A DNA stretch of 64,000 nucleotides from Ceratopteris richardii. Its lineage: Eukaryota; Streptophyta; Polypodiopsida; Polypodiales; Pteridaceae. The notes beneath the pieces are model-generated. The model worked only from the letters and a program-made list of their open reading frames with translations, searched no databases and was not told the DNA's origin. The stretch's first letter is position 1, and each line of letters begins with the position of its first letter. The stretch covers positions 140,923,407 to 140,987,406 of the forward strand of contig CM035408.1 of the NCBI GenBank assembly GCA_020310875.1. The letters run 5' to 3'. Positions 1 to 9,850 of the stretch are shown here, piece after piece. Position numbers and translations under genes: made by a program.

Positions 1-1566
1 CTCCGAATGATTCCCTATCCATGTGGCTATTACAATGGGACATGATTGATCCTCGTTGAACAACTGAACCTCCTTCACTAGATGTCTGTTTATAATCATA
101 TCTGTAAGTCCTTCCTAAGTAGCATCCTTAGTTACCTTGTCCCAAATAGCTTCAGTATCATAAGAAGGAACATCTTGAATGTCTATTTGCACCTCTTCCT
201 CTTGAATCCATCCTGGAGGGATATCATGAAGTGGTAAAGAATCCTCTTGCATATTCTTTTTCTTACCTTTAGACTTTGAACCTTCTTCTTGGTCACAAGC
301 TACTAAAATAACTTCCTCCATATTGCCTTGTAAAGAAGACTTCTTTCCCCTTCTGTGGTCTTTTGTTGGTTCTCCGAACCCAGCCACTTGAATGCTCTCC
401 TCTTTTTCTGCATACCCTTCTTCTATGTCTGAGTTAGATGGAAAAATTCCAAAGCAAGGAAGAGAATTACCTGCTTTTATCCACGCTAGCATGTTATCTT
501 CATCATATATATCCAATTCCTTGTCTTCTTGTATGTCTATAGAATCTATATCTATATTTATACCAACAAATTGCATCATGTTGGTATGCCCTTGTTGATC
601 TGGACCTTCTTCCAATAATAGTTGTCTTAATTTAGCACCTTCCTGTTGGACTTACATTATATCCTTGCCCCAATCATGTATTACACTAGCATGCCTTAAC
701 CACAGTCTTCCAATTAAAAGAGGAAACCCTCCTTGCATGTTTGGTAATCTTATAACTACAAAGTCCAGGACAAATGTGTTACCTTGTACTTCCATCTGAA
801 TATCAGGAGCTACTCCCATAGGTCTGACCGTACCCTGATCTGCCAATGTAACCCTGAAACTAGTTGCCCTTCATGGTTGAAACCCTAGCTTCTTCATAGT
901 ATATTCAGGCATCAGATTGATTCCTGAACCTCGATCTACTATAACTCCTTTTAGAATTTGACCATTCATATTCACTTTAAGTCTCGGGCTCTTGTAGTCT
1001 ATCAGGGGTGCATTTCTTGTAGATTTATTTGTACCTCTAACAATAGCCTTGGCGAGCAGAGTCGATGTGGATGCTTCATCTATTATTTCTAGAACTTTAG
1101 ACCTCAATCTTTCATTCATCTTTATTAATTCAAGAATATTGGCCTTTGTTTTAACCGACCTTAGCAGCTCCAAGGCTCGTGATTCCTTGGTTGCATAGTG
1201 TGTATTTACTACATCAAGCTCCTTCTCCGCTCTGCTGAATGCCTTTTCAACAATATTGTTGCTACTTGTATTAAAATCCTTGTATGTATGCTCACTAGGT
1301 GTAGTCTGGACCTTCTTGGCCTTCTTTTCTTTATTGAATCTAGCCATATTAGATTTCCAATTGACCCTTTCCTTTGCTTCTAGTTTGCACAACTAGGGAG
1401 TCAATCTCTTCTAGTTGCACAACCCTAGAAGAGGGAGATGGCCTGTATGTTTCTTCTATAATATCATCCTTATTTACAACTAACATTTGAATGTGGAGAC
1501 CTGTTGTTGATGGCCTATTTTTTGGGCAGCAATTAGTGAAGTGATCTCTGGCCTCTGGGCAATTCG
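1..1566 (-). pseudogene. Ty3/gypsy gag-protease fragment
   Basis: Read on the minus strand from 1566 leftwards this is a piece of a gypsy polyprotein. First comes a degenerate zinc-knuckle-like stretch (NCPEARDHFTNCCP, with the usual CCHC spacing lost). Next is a charged linker, then a retropepsin region with VDRGSGINLM at about 900-930. A protease C-terminal half follows at 652-846, with the family-like GGFPLLIGRLWLR. An acidic linker (115-615) leads towards a reverse transcriptase that would lie beyond the left edge. The frame is broken at about 847-870 and by stops near 649 and 115. The right end is cut by the neighbouring LTR at 1567. The family assignment rests on the domain order and the protease motif. 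The exact clade is not resolvable. Confidence 0.75.
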
Positions 1567-2259
1567 TGTCAGGGGAGCAGTAGATTGTGATCTCTAACCA
1601 TAGTAGACAAGATTTCGGAAATACACTTCTGATTACAAGATCACCCACGAAAGGGAAATGATACAAGAATACGTGACTGATACAAGATGTCCCACAAACC
1701 GGGACTGATAGGTATGAACAACTTGACTAGAGATGATACAGGAGATCCCACAACCCAGGATTGTAAGTATGAAACAAGATCTCTAGATTACAAGAACTCC
1801 CTTCTAGGAGATGAACTAGATACAAGAATGAACTCGACAATATCTCGTACTACGAGATTACAAGAGGACAAGACAAGATGTCTAGGATACAAGACTAGAA
1901 AGGACTGGAACAAGGAACAAGACAAGAACAAGAACTGGAACTTGGAGAGTACTTACTTGGCGGTCACGAATCCTTGAGCTCCCAAGACTAGTATTGGCAA
2001 GACTGATTATGAATGTGACCAACCCCTCCTTATACAGGTTTTCCAAGGGCGGTTACGAATTGATGATGTCATTGATGATATCATCAATTCGAAGCATGGT
2101 CTCTGGATGTCAGAATCAAGCAAGAAGAGAGTGGATCTTAGGGTTTTGGCACGTTCCAAACGCAATGGAAGCATTAGTTTCCCCAAATTCTAGACCAATC
2201 TTGAGATATAGGATTCACATGGAATTTGAGACTTAGGATGGTTTCCTTTGTCCATGACA
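1567..2259 (-). repeat. 3' LTR of a chromodomain gypsy element
   Basis: On the minus strand this begins TGTCATGG directly after a coding end and polypurine tract, and ends CCCCTGACA, so the two ends form a 5-bp inverted repeat (TGTCA/TGACA) typical of LTRs. A TATA-like TATAAGGAGG lies on the minus strand at about 2025-2034. No second copy is in the window, so the left border is inferred from the terminal inverted repeat and from where the flanking gypsy gag reading resumes. The partner 5' LTR is absent. Confidence 0.7.
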
Positions 2260-2500
2260 TTACCTCCCCCTCAAGCGACGAGTTCCACAAGGAGCAGTCA
2301 CCTTCTCTCGTCTCGGCTTCATTGGATTTTTCTTATGGAATTCTCGAACCTTGATTGGTGCTCTTTGAAGGTTTTCTACAGGTTCCCAAGTACGATCACT
2401 GATGTCATACCCTTTCCAATGAATAAGGTATTCTAATCTTTCTTAGGATATTCTCGAATCTAGGACATGCTCGACTTCAAATTATTCATGATCATTATTC
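2260..2500 (-). pseudogene. Chromodomain C-terminus of a gypsy integrase (chromovirus)
   Basis: Minus-strand translation gives FEVEHVLDSRIS, a stop, then [20 protein letters not shown] and [19 protein letters not shown], which is a clear chromodomain fold sequence ([15 protein letters not shown]). It ends at a TAA (2260-2262) that overlaps the polypurine tract TTGAGGGGGAGG and touches the LTR. Known biology: chromoviruses use this domain to direct integration to marked chromatin. An in-frame stop inside the domain and an abrupt loss of homology near 2480-2530 show that this is a remnant of the element's 3' end. Confidence 0.82.
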
Positions 2501-2529
2501 TTGCGTGCTCAATATCAAATCTCTCCTCA

Positions 2530-3440
2530 ATAAGTGCATCATGTACATCTACATAAGAAATGGAATTATCTGCATCATCACATGAAACCTACAAAGGCTG
2601 AGAAGTTGCCTCATTAGGACCAACACTAGACTGTCCACCTGTAAAAAGAGGCAACAAACTATCATACATGTCTTTGGAGCTAACAGATGTCCCCTTAGTA
2701 CATGAAAGCAATATCTGAATAGCATCTTCCACAAAAACAACATCACGGCTAACCAGAATGCGTTTAGTCAGTGGATAATACAGACGATAGCCTTTACTTT
2801 CAGAACTGTACCCAAAAAAATACATTTTACTGCTTCATCATCCAATTTTCTGCGATGTTGTTTAGGCACTAATGCATATGCCAAACAAACAAAAACACGC
2901 AGATGAGCAATAGATGGCTTGCGGTCATGCCAAACCTCATATGGAGTGATAGACTGTAGCGCTTTTGTGGGACACCTGTTTAGTACATATGCTGCACACA
3001 TGATAGCCTCAAGCCAGAAACTATGTGGTAAAGCCTGACTCTTGACCATACACCTCGCCATCTCCATGAGTGAATTGTTTTTTCATTCAACAACTCCATT
3101 CTGTTGAGGCGTATACGGCATTGTAGAGTGGTGTTTTATCCCATGTTTAGCCAAAAATGTATTAAAATCAGAAGATATATACTCGCCCCCTCGATCAGAA
3201 TAGAGGGTGCCCAATTTACATGCTGACATATTTTCAGCCAAAACCAAAAACTATTTGAAGCACATGAACACTTCGGACTTTGCCTTCAATGGATATACCC
3301 ATGCATGCCTGGAACAATCATCGATGAAAGTCACGAAGAAAAGATAATTCCCAAAAGAAGGTGTCTGCATAGGACCACGGACATCACTATGTACAAGCTG
3401 CAATTTCTGAGTAGCCCGAACTGAACCATCTTTTGCATTA
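2530..3440 (-). pseudogene. Copia integrase fragment, inverted
   Basis: Minus-strand translation shows a Copia integrase core. First is LVHSDVRGPM with the first catalytic Asp. FVTFIDDCSRHAWVYPLKAK and YSDRGGEY (second Asp) follow, then TPQQNGVVE (catalytic Glu). After these comes the C-terminal block MEMARCMVKSQALPHSFW, the VLNRCPTKAL and TPYEVW motifs, and a SRDVVF motif at about 2740. Stops interrupt it at ~3251 and just after the catalytic Glu (about 3082), and a frameshift near 2800 splits the C-terminal part. It joins forward-strand Copia sequence at ~3440. It has no gag, protease or reverse transcriptase. Confidence 0.85.
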
Positions 3441-3592
3441 TCACTATGTGAGAGAGCGCCTTCATGCAGGAGATATTGATTTGGTATATGTGCCTACACA
3501 AGATAATGTGACACACATATTCACCAAAGCTCTTCCACGGGAAAAGTTTGAAGCTTTTTGCAAAGCTTTAAGCTTATTACCTTGTGGGGGCT
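3439..3592 (+). pseudogene. Copia RNase H C-terminal tail
   Basis: The plus-strand frame reads YHYVRERLHAGDIDLVYVPT and then HIFTKALPREKFEAFCKALS before a TGA at 3590-3592. This is the conserved end of Copia RNase H (the YHYVRE and D-IFTKAL blocks). The upstream reverse transcriptase is missing, and the fragment starts where the oppositely oriented integrase piece ends. The stop is followed by a short G-rich tract and a probable 3' LTR. Confidence 0.8.
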
Positions 3593-3596
3593 GATT

Positions 3597-3932
3597 TGTC
3601 ACTCCCTATATGTATTCACATCATTCGCTCCAAGGGGATTTGTTACACTTATGTGTTCCTCGATTAGCTTTGATATGAACCTTTTCCCTATACATGAGCA
3701 CTTTTTACTCTACTGTTGGCTAGAGGTTTTTTCGCCATGTTACCACATACTTGATACTCTCATATGTGGTGGTACTTTGTACTTAGAGATATTATTCAGC
3801 TCTTACTTCAGTTCAATTCATCGTCAATAGAGAGAGCTATTTCAGCCATCGTCTTCTCCGTGTGTCTTGTTGCGTTTGTGCTCCTTGTGTGTGCTTCTCG
3901 TGTGTCTCTCACACTTCTACACACACCCAACA
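3597..3932 (+). repeat. Probable Copia 3' LTR (solo copy)
   Basis: It starts TGTCACTCCC just after a polypurine-like TTGTGGGGGCTGAT that follows the RNase H stop, and probably ends at ACACCCAACA. There is no second copy to fix the borders, so the right end is inferred only from a CA terminus. The 3' part is a CT-rich transcript-like stretch. Confidence 0.5.
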
Positions 3933-4149
3933 GATACCATTCATATCCGATTCATCATCCATCCTTGTAATTCATATGAGTCAATTGGGATGCACGAACA
4001 ACACAATACGTTTGTCTATGTTGGCTTATCATTAGCTTTATGTTATGTCTTGACATGCTGATTTTTAAAACCTTCTGTGGCATGTGCCAAACTCTATCTC
4101 GAGTTATTTTTTAATTTGTTTCAAGTCCACCTACAGGTCTGTATTCGTG

Positions 4150-4221
<72 letters not shown>

Positions 4222-4940
4222 GTGTGTGTTTACGTCAATTTAATGTAACTTAATCGAAAGAGCATTTCCATCTCAATGTGTCGACCTCGGTTCATGCATA
4301 TTGTTCTTGATGCAAGACAAGAATTCTATTACGTATGAAGCGTCAAGAATTCTAATCCGTATGAAGTAACAAAGTTCATGTATATTCCATAGTCACCACA
4401 TATACACAATTGCAACGTAAGTTATTTTTTCCTCTGTTCCAAAGAGAATACATTTGATGCCTCTTATCATGAAAGAAGTTTGAAATTGATCTTCCATTAA
4501 AATTTTATAAGAAATGGCACTATCTTATTTTTCAAAAATCTTTTATTTGACACAATTAAAAGATGAATGTTGAGATAATTGTTTTGTACGTGATTTAACC
4601 ATCCTCTTGGAGATTTTTTTCCCTTTGATTCTCCAACTCTTCAAGTCACCATGCATCGTTTGAGTTCACTTGAAGCACCCCACATGCGCCATATTTTGGA
4701 ATAAAGGTAGTTCACTTCATCCATCAATCAAGCCCTTCACTTGAGTCTGACACTGTATTTGTATGACCTAAGAAGTTTGTGTTCATGGTCTATGTATTGT
4801 GTGTTTTCTGTGTATTCTGCAACCCCTTTGTGGAGTACTATTTGCAACGTAGGAGTTTGGGTTTCTAGTGAAAGGCTATTGTGGTGGAGCTCTCAAGAAG
4901 GAAATTCTACCATCGTGCATCACGGAAGAAATACTTCATT
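3933..4940. other. No gene recognised; AT-rich spacer
   Basis: I see no coding motif on either strand. The only clear structure is the TA dinucleotide tract at 4150-4215. The open frame at 4741-4956 has no recognisable domain and I treat it as chance. Confidence 0.5.
4150..4215. repeat. (TA)n microsatellite
   Basis: About 33 uninterrupted TA units are followed by a short TATATGTGTGTG extension to ~4230. It is expected to be highly length-variable. Confidence 0.97.
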
Positions 4941-4959
4941 ATTAAAGACCCCATGAATG

Positions 4960-5580
4960 ACTAAAATCTCATAGCAAAATGAAAGAATCAAGCCATGCTC
5001 TTCACCATAGATGTGTAGCCATCAACCCCTCAAATTGTCTACTTGTCAACTAGAAATAGACAAATTGTTGAGATGGAATTATGGCATAAAAGAATTGGCC
5101 ACATACACTTACAAAGGATGAAGGAAATGCAAAGCTACACGTTGATGAGTGTACTAACTAATCATACATCTCAAAATATGCAACACTTTTGTCTTGCTTG
5201 TCAATTAGGGAACTAAAAAAAACTTCCATTTAACAAGGGAGCACATGTGAGAAATGAAGTGTTGAATCTCATACACACAAATGTATGCGGACCTAAAAGT
5301 GACATATCCATTGGAGGTAATAGATGTTTTGTCACATCTTTAGATGAGTATTAAAGGTTCGTTTGGATGCATTGCATGAAAATAAATTCAAAGGTGTCTT
5401 ACCACTTCAACAGGTTCAAAAACCTAGTGGAGAAGGAGACATGAAAGTATATAAAGACCCTCAAGTCGGATGGAGGGAGAGAGTAGTTTTCAAATGACTT
5501 TTTATATTTCTTTCATGATCATGGCATCAAATGTGACTCTCTTGCAAGTATACATCTCACTTTCCAAACTCAGGAAAGTG
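4960..5580 (+). pseudogene. Copia pre-integrase and integrase core, decayed (part 1)
   Basis: A plus-strand reading with many stops gives MELWHKRIGHIHLQRMKEMQ (the gag pre-integrase block), a CLACQ zinc-binding cysteine pair, and NLIHTNVCGP, in which the usual catalytic Asp is Asn. FVTSLDEY and LKSDGGRE follow. The last recognisable part aligns with the YTPQQNGV region at about 5540-5575, where a LINE interrupts it. The same domain resumes at 8751 with the catalytic Glu block, so both pieces are most likely one element split by insertion. Upstream gag and LTR are not recognisable. Confidence 0.75.
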
Positions 5581-5959
5581 TCTTGCTTTCATGCTTGCTT
5601 GTTGTCACTCCCTTCCTTTGTCCATCAAGAAATTAGCTTGGTTCGGAACTCGGCACTCGCCAATCGCACCTCTCCAGCTTTGGAGGGCTGTAGTGGAGAA
5701 GACTCCTCAAATTCTGATTAGGACTCACAAGATGTTGTGTATTATTCAGCAGAGGTAGAGAGAGAAGCTCTATCATAGGCTTTGGCGCCTTGAGGAGGAA
5801 GTGAACAAAGGGAACTACCAATACCAGATGGGACTACGAAAAATCAACAATTGTTGAGATATGAGGAAGAAATTCAAAGAAGAAACTTGCAAGTATACTT
5901 TAAAGATTGGTGGGCATGTAAGGCCGACAAACCAACTAAGAAGATGTGTGGCATCCTCA

Positions 5960-7290
5960 AGAGGAAGCAAACAAGGGACTCTATTCCCTTCTAGACAAAT
6001 TGTAATGGGGTTGAATGCAAAACAGAAGAAGAAAACAATGTTGTTATCGTCGACCACTTTACTCAGCTCCTTGGGGTCTCGATGCCTCTTTCTCCCCATT
6101 GGAGGGATTGCATGGTGACCAGCTCAAGAGTCTCTCCCTCGAGAATACCATAGAATCTAAAGTCTCTCCTTGATGCACCCATCTCCGAAAATGAGATTCA
6201 AGAAGTTATTGATATGCTTCCTAATTGGAAGAACCCGGGTCGTGACGGTCTCACAAACATGTTTTTCAAGTCTTTTAGATACGTGATGGCCACTCCATTG
6301 TGCTTGGTTTCGTAAGAGGTGTTGGCTTTTGTTCCACTTCCAGAATGCCTAAACAATGGTGTCATCAAGCTGATCCATAAAAAAGGTAATAAGAATAGGA
6401 TTGAAAAATGGCACCTGATCACCATGCTTCAAACATGATACAAGATTCTTGCAAAAATAATTGCCAACCGAATCTCTTACAACTTGAAGGGGTGGTTTAG
6501 TGAGGACCATAAAGGAATACTAGAAGCTATTGATGATATTTGGAAAGGTCTCAAATTTATTGAAGTGTCAGTGCAAGATGTGATTTTTCTTAAATATGAT
6601 TTCCACAAGGTCTATGGTAGGCTAGAATGGGATTTTGTTCTCTAATCTCTTTCAAAACTTTGCCAAGATGATCGCTACATTGTTGGGAATACAACAACAA
6701 AAATAAATATCAAAAATCAATTATCAAAGGCCATCATATTAAAATGCTCTATTAGGCAAGGGTGTCCATTGACCCCTTTGCTTTTCGCTATTTCCATAGA
6801 GGGGCTTAGTCCTCTAGTGCAACATCACATGGAAATGGACCATATTCAAGGTCTTTCTACTAAAACCATGGTCAAATGATCACGAGGCTATTTGCAGATG
6901 ACATGAATGCATTTGTGCATAATGATGTGACCAGCATTGAAAGCTTTTGGAGGTGCCCTGACACATTCTGTGAGGCATCTAGCTCCAAAATAAACCACTC
7001 AAAAACCGCTTTTCGAGCCATCACTAGATCTCCACCCCAACTCTTGGTCAACCATGGTTGCCAGATTATCAGAAGGGGTCTAGTCTTCCACCTACTCGGT
7101 ATTCTGATGGGCTTTTGTGTCTCGATGGAGGAGCGATGGAATTGGGTCCTTTCCAAACTAGACAACAAGTTGGCATATTGGAAGGACATGCACATTATCC
7201 TTGTCGGGCATGCCATGGTTATTAATACCTTCCTCCTCGACCATTTACTTTCTCTCTTGCTGGAGACCGAAGGATCAAGAGCTTAGCAAA
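5960..7290 (+). pseudogene. LINE reverse transcriptase
   Basis: Recognisable RT blocks occur in order. LDAPISENEIQEVIDML and WKNPGRDGLTNMFFKSF lie at about 6170-6270, and GVIKLIHKKGNKNRIEKW with LAKIIANRIS at about 6360-6480. FHKVYGRLEWDFVL (the D-x-x-K-A-Y-D-x-x-x-W block) is at about 6600-6645, SIRQGCPLTPLLFAISIE at 6751-6804, and the catalytic FADDM at 6891-6905. A frameshift near 6870 separates the RQGCPL block from FADD, and stops occur at about 6315, 6436 and 6643. After FADD the frame continues with LGILMGF and the GHAMVINTFLL segment. The copy cannot encode a full protein. Confidence 0.85.
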
Positions 7291-8400
7291 TGGAAAAGAA
7301 TCTACATAAACTTTCTTTGGACAGGGGATCACAACAGAAGGGGGTTCCCAAAATCAAATGGTCCACCTGCATCAGCCAAAAGGATTGTGGGGGGGGAGGG
7401 GACATTATGCATATTGAAGGCATTGCTAACAAGTTGGTGGCAAAATAGATCATGAGGGCTCGGTGTAACTATGAGACCTCTTGGGCCAAGCTTATTTTCA
7501 AGAACAAGAACATGATTACGCCGGTGGGCCTCCTTGGTTGGAAGGACTTGGGCCTCCTTAATCTTTTATTCTCCCCAATTCTGGTTTCCCCTAAAGGCTC
7601 AAATCTTGTGCAATCCTTGTGGAAGAGTTGAAACAAGTTCAAACAACTTGTGAGAATCAGAGAGGATTGGAAATGGGCAGCCGATATTAGACAAAATGAT
7701 TCAATCTAGTTTTCGATTATGAGCATTAGGGTTGTGCTTCGTGGAGCCTCTATAATGCTAAGAGGCTCTGGAACAAGGGTTTCAAACAATGGAAACACCT
7801 CTGGAAACAAGAAACTAGCTAGTGGATCAATTATGAGGAGATAGACCCCAAAATAAGAGTGAGCTATGAAGAATGGACATTCCTTTAGAGCAGATGTAGT
7901 GCCTGGGAATGATAAAAACCCCAACTCCTCATTGGGTAGGATCCACCTTACCATGAGGGTCTCATTTGGCACAATGGCAATTGCTTCTCCAAAATTCCTA
8001 TAATCAAGGTGATCACATACTTTCATATTACACTTAACAAGAAGTGGTTCCTGACTTGGACAAGGCTGCATTGGGATCTGAAGTTCATGTCTATTTAGCA
8101 TCCCCTCATCCAGATTAGAAAATCAATTCTCATGTGGCAAATTCTCCCTAGTGATATCTAGAACAATCGAAAGGCTAGCAAAATTTATGGGGCTCTATTG
8201 TGGTGCAAGCATTCTAGCCAAACCATTGAGGATCAGGGTCACATATTCTTCATGTGTCCTAAGTCTCTCTTGCTTTGGTGGAACCTTGGGAGCACTTTGC
8301 GATTGCAGGAACAAATCACTTGGAAGGAAGCACTTATGGGCAAAGCAATTGGCTGCTCTGTAGTGGTGTGGAATGTGATTAGAGGGGAAACCCTCTAGAA
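7290..8400 (+). pseudogene. LINE C-terminal region with RVT zinc finger
   Basis: After the RT, plus-strand fragments in shifting frames include WKRIYINFLWTGDHNRRGFP and later LMWQILPSDI. These lead into a zinc-finger-like block, WCKHSSQTIEDQGHIFFMCP at 8198-8258, followed by SLLLW. This matches the C-x(n)-E-x2-H-x-F-x2-C-P...LW pattern of the domain following plant LINE reverse transcriptases. Several stops and frameshifts interrupt 7450-8150. Antisense open frames here (7706-8101, 8195-8683) are shadows. Confidence 0.7.
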
Positions 8401-8750
8401 GATATGGAAGGAGCAGTGTGCTTACAATTTTTGTCACCCTCCCAAAGAGTGGTAAATCAAGAAGTCTTTGTCTCTCATTGACAAAAGAATTTCCAACTAT
8501 AAGAGGTCCCCACCCTTTAGGCATCATAAAGTGTTTCTCATCAAGAATAAGAAGCTTGAACCCAAGTGGGCCCTGCACGAGGGGAACAAGAGGGTTGTTA
8601 ACGTCCTTTGTAACACTCTCTAGATCTGCAAGTTCTACCTGTACTTTGTGGGATTTAGGGGGTCCCAAGGGCACTAGTCCCATTCACTTGTAACTTTGTC
8701 TTTTATTTAATTAAAGTATGGGAGAGTAGGCCAAGGTCTCAAAAAGAAAA

Positions 8751-9850
8751 ACAAATGGAGTATTAGAGAGGCAAAATTGATACATATCACAAACCTCTTA
8801 ACCTATGTTAAATGAAATGAATGCTCATAATGCTTATTTCATTGATGCAGAAAATACACCCATATATATTATGAATAGCTATACAACCCCAGGCATACAT
8901 GGAGTCACACCTTATGAATTTGTGCATGGTTTATTTTCTAGAGAAAAATAATTTCAAATGTTACAACCCTAGCTTCGAAGAGTTTAGGGTATCTAGGGAA
9001 GCAATATTTGATGATTTTATGTCTTGTTATGGTAGAAAAGATGTCTTAGAAGTCAAACATGCATATGAAGCCGTAAACAAGTTCCAAGAGAAACAACAAA
9101 GCATGGGGATAAGTGATCCAAACACTTCAAGCACACCATTAAAGGAGATAATTACATTAGTTTTGGAAGGGAGTAAAAGGGATGAAGCTCATTCAAGTGA
9201 AGGAAGCACTAAAGAAAATGAAAAGGCAAATAATGAAGACCATTGATGGGAGATATGGACTCTACAAGTGATGAAGATGTGGAGAAATTAGAAACTCTAG
9301 ATTTGATACATATAAACAAAGGATAAGGACATTTCTATCACCTAATGGTGATTTAAGGTCATCCAATGGGGTGCAATACCATGTTCAAAAGTTAACTTAT
9401 GATTCATTTATTACAAGACATTATGCTTAGACGAGGCAAGGCATAGCTTACAAAGATCCTAGTAAGTCTTTTGAAGAAGCAAATAATCACAGGGAATGGA
9501 ATGTATCCATGGATGAGGAAGTCATGGAACTTGAGGAAAATAGTACTTGGTTATTACTTCCAAGGACAAAGGACATCTTAAACTAATTGGAAACAAATGG
9601 GATTACAAGGTAAAGAGACATGTAGATGGAGTATAAAGAGAGACTCTTTGCCAAAGGTTTCCTCAAAGCTATGGCGTGGACTTTGAGGATACATTCACTC
9701 CAATAGTTGAGATGGCTACCATCAAGAGTTTGATTGCATTTTCAGCCTCAAAAGTCTAGAAGATGTACTAGTAGAATGTGAAAAATGCTTTCCTAAATTT
9801 TGAGCATGAAGAAATAGTATTGAAGGAGCCACCTCAAAGCTTAATATGAT
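8751..9850 (+). pseudogene. Copia integrase C-terminus and RT start (part 2)
   Basis: It resumes the element interrupted at ~5580. GVLERQN (catalytic Glu) comes first, then MLNEMNAHNAYFIDAENT, HGVTPYEFVHG, and a SREAIFDDF block that corresponds to the usual SRDVIFDE at about 8989-9015. A 348-bp open stretch (8899-9246) covers the hydrophilic linker. From ~9475 the reverse transcriptase begins: FEEANNHREWNVSMDEEVME, ENSTWLLLP, SYGVDFEDTFTPIVEMATIK, and VKNAFLNF at about 9779. It stops matching at ~9850, before the catalytic YVDD block. Confidence 0.75.

Larger units (their letters stand above)
5580..8750 (+). mobile_element. LINE (non-LTR retrotransposon), 5'-truncated
   Basis: A plus-strand LINE of about 3.2 kb sits inside a Copia integrase gene. 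It contains a reverse transcriptase (about 6000-7290), a thumb/linker region, and the C-terminal zinc finger typical of plant LINEs (8198-8290). The 3' end is AT-rich, TCTTTTATTTAATTAAAG at about 8700, then a short A-rich run CTCAAAAAGAAAAAC near 8745 where Copia coding resumes. ORF1 (gag-like) and the endonuclease are not seen, consistent with 5' truncation. The 5' boundary is estimated from where Copia similarity stops. A target duplication could not be established. Confidence 0.8.

Noticed and set aside
1687..1977. 96-codon plus-strand open frame
   Set aside because: It lies inside the gypsy LTR in antisense; its repetitive TR/DK composition comes from LTR repeats of the ACAAGA type.
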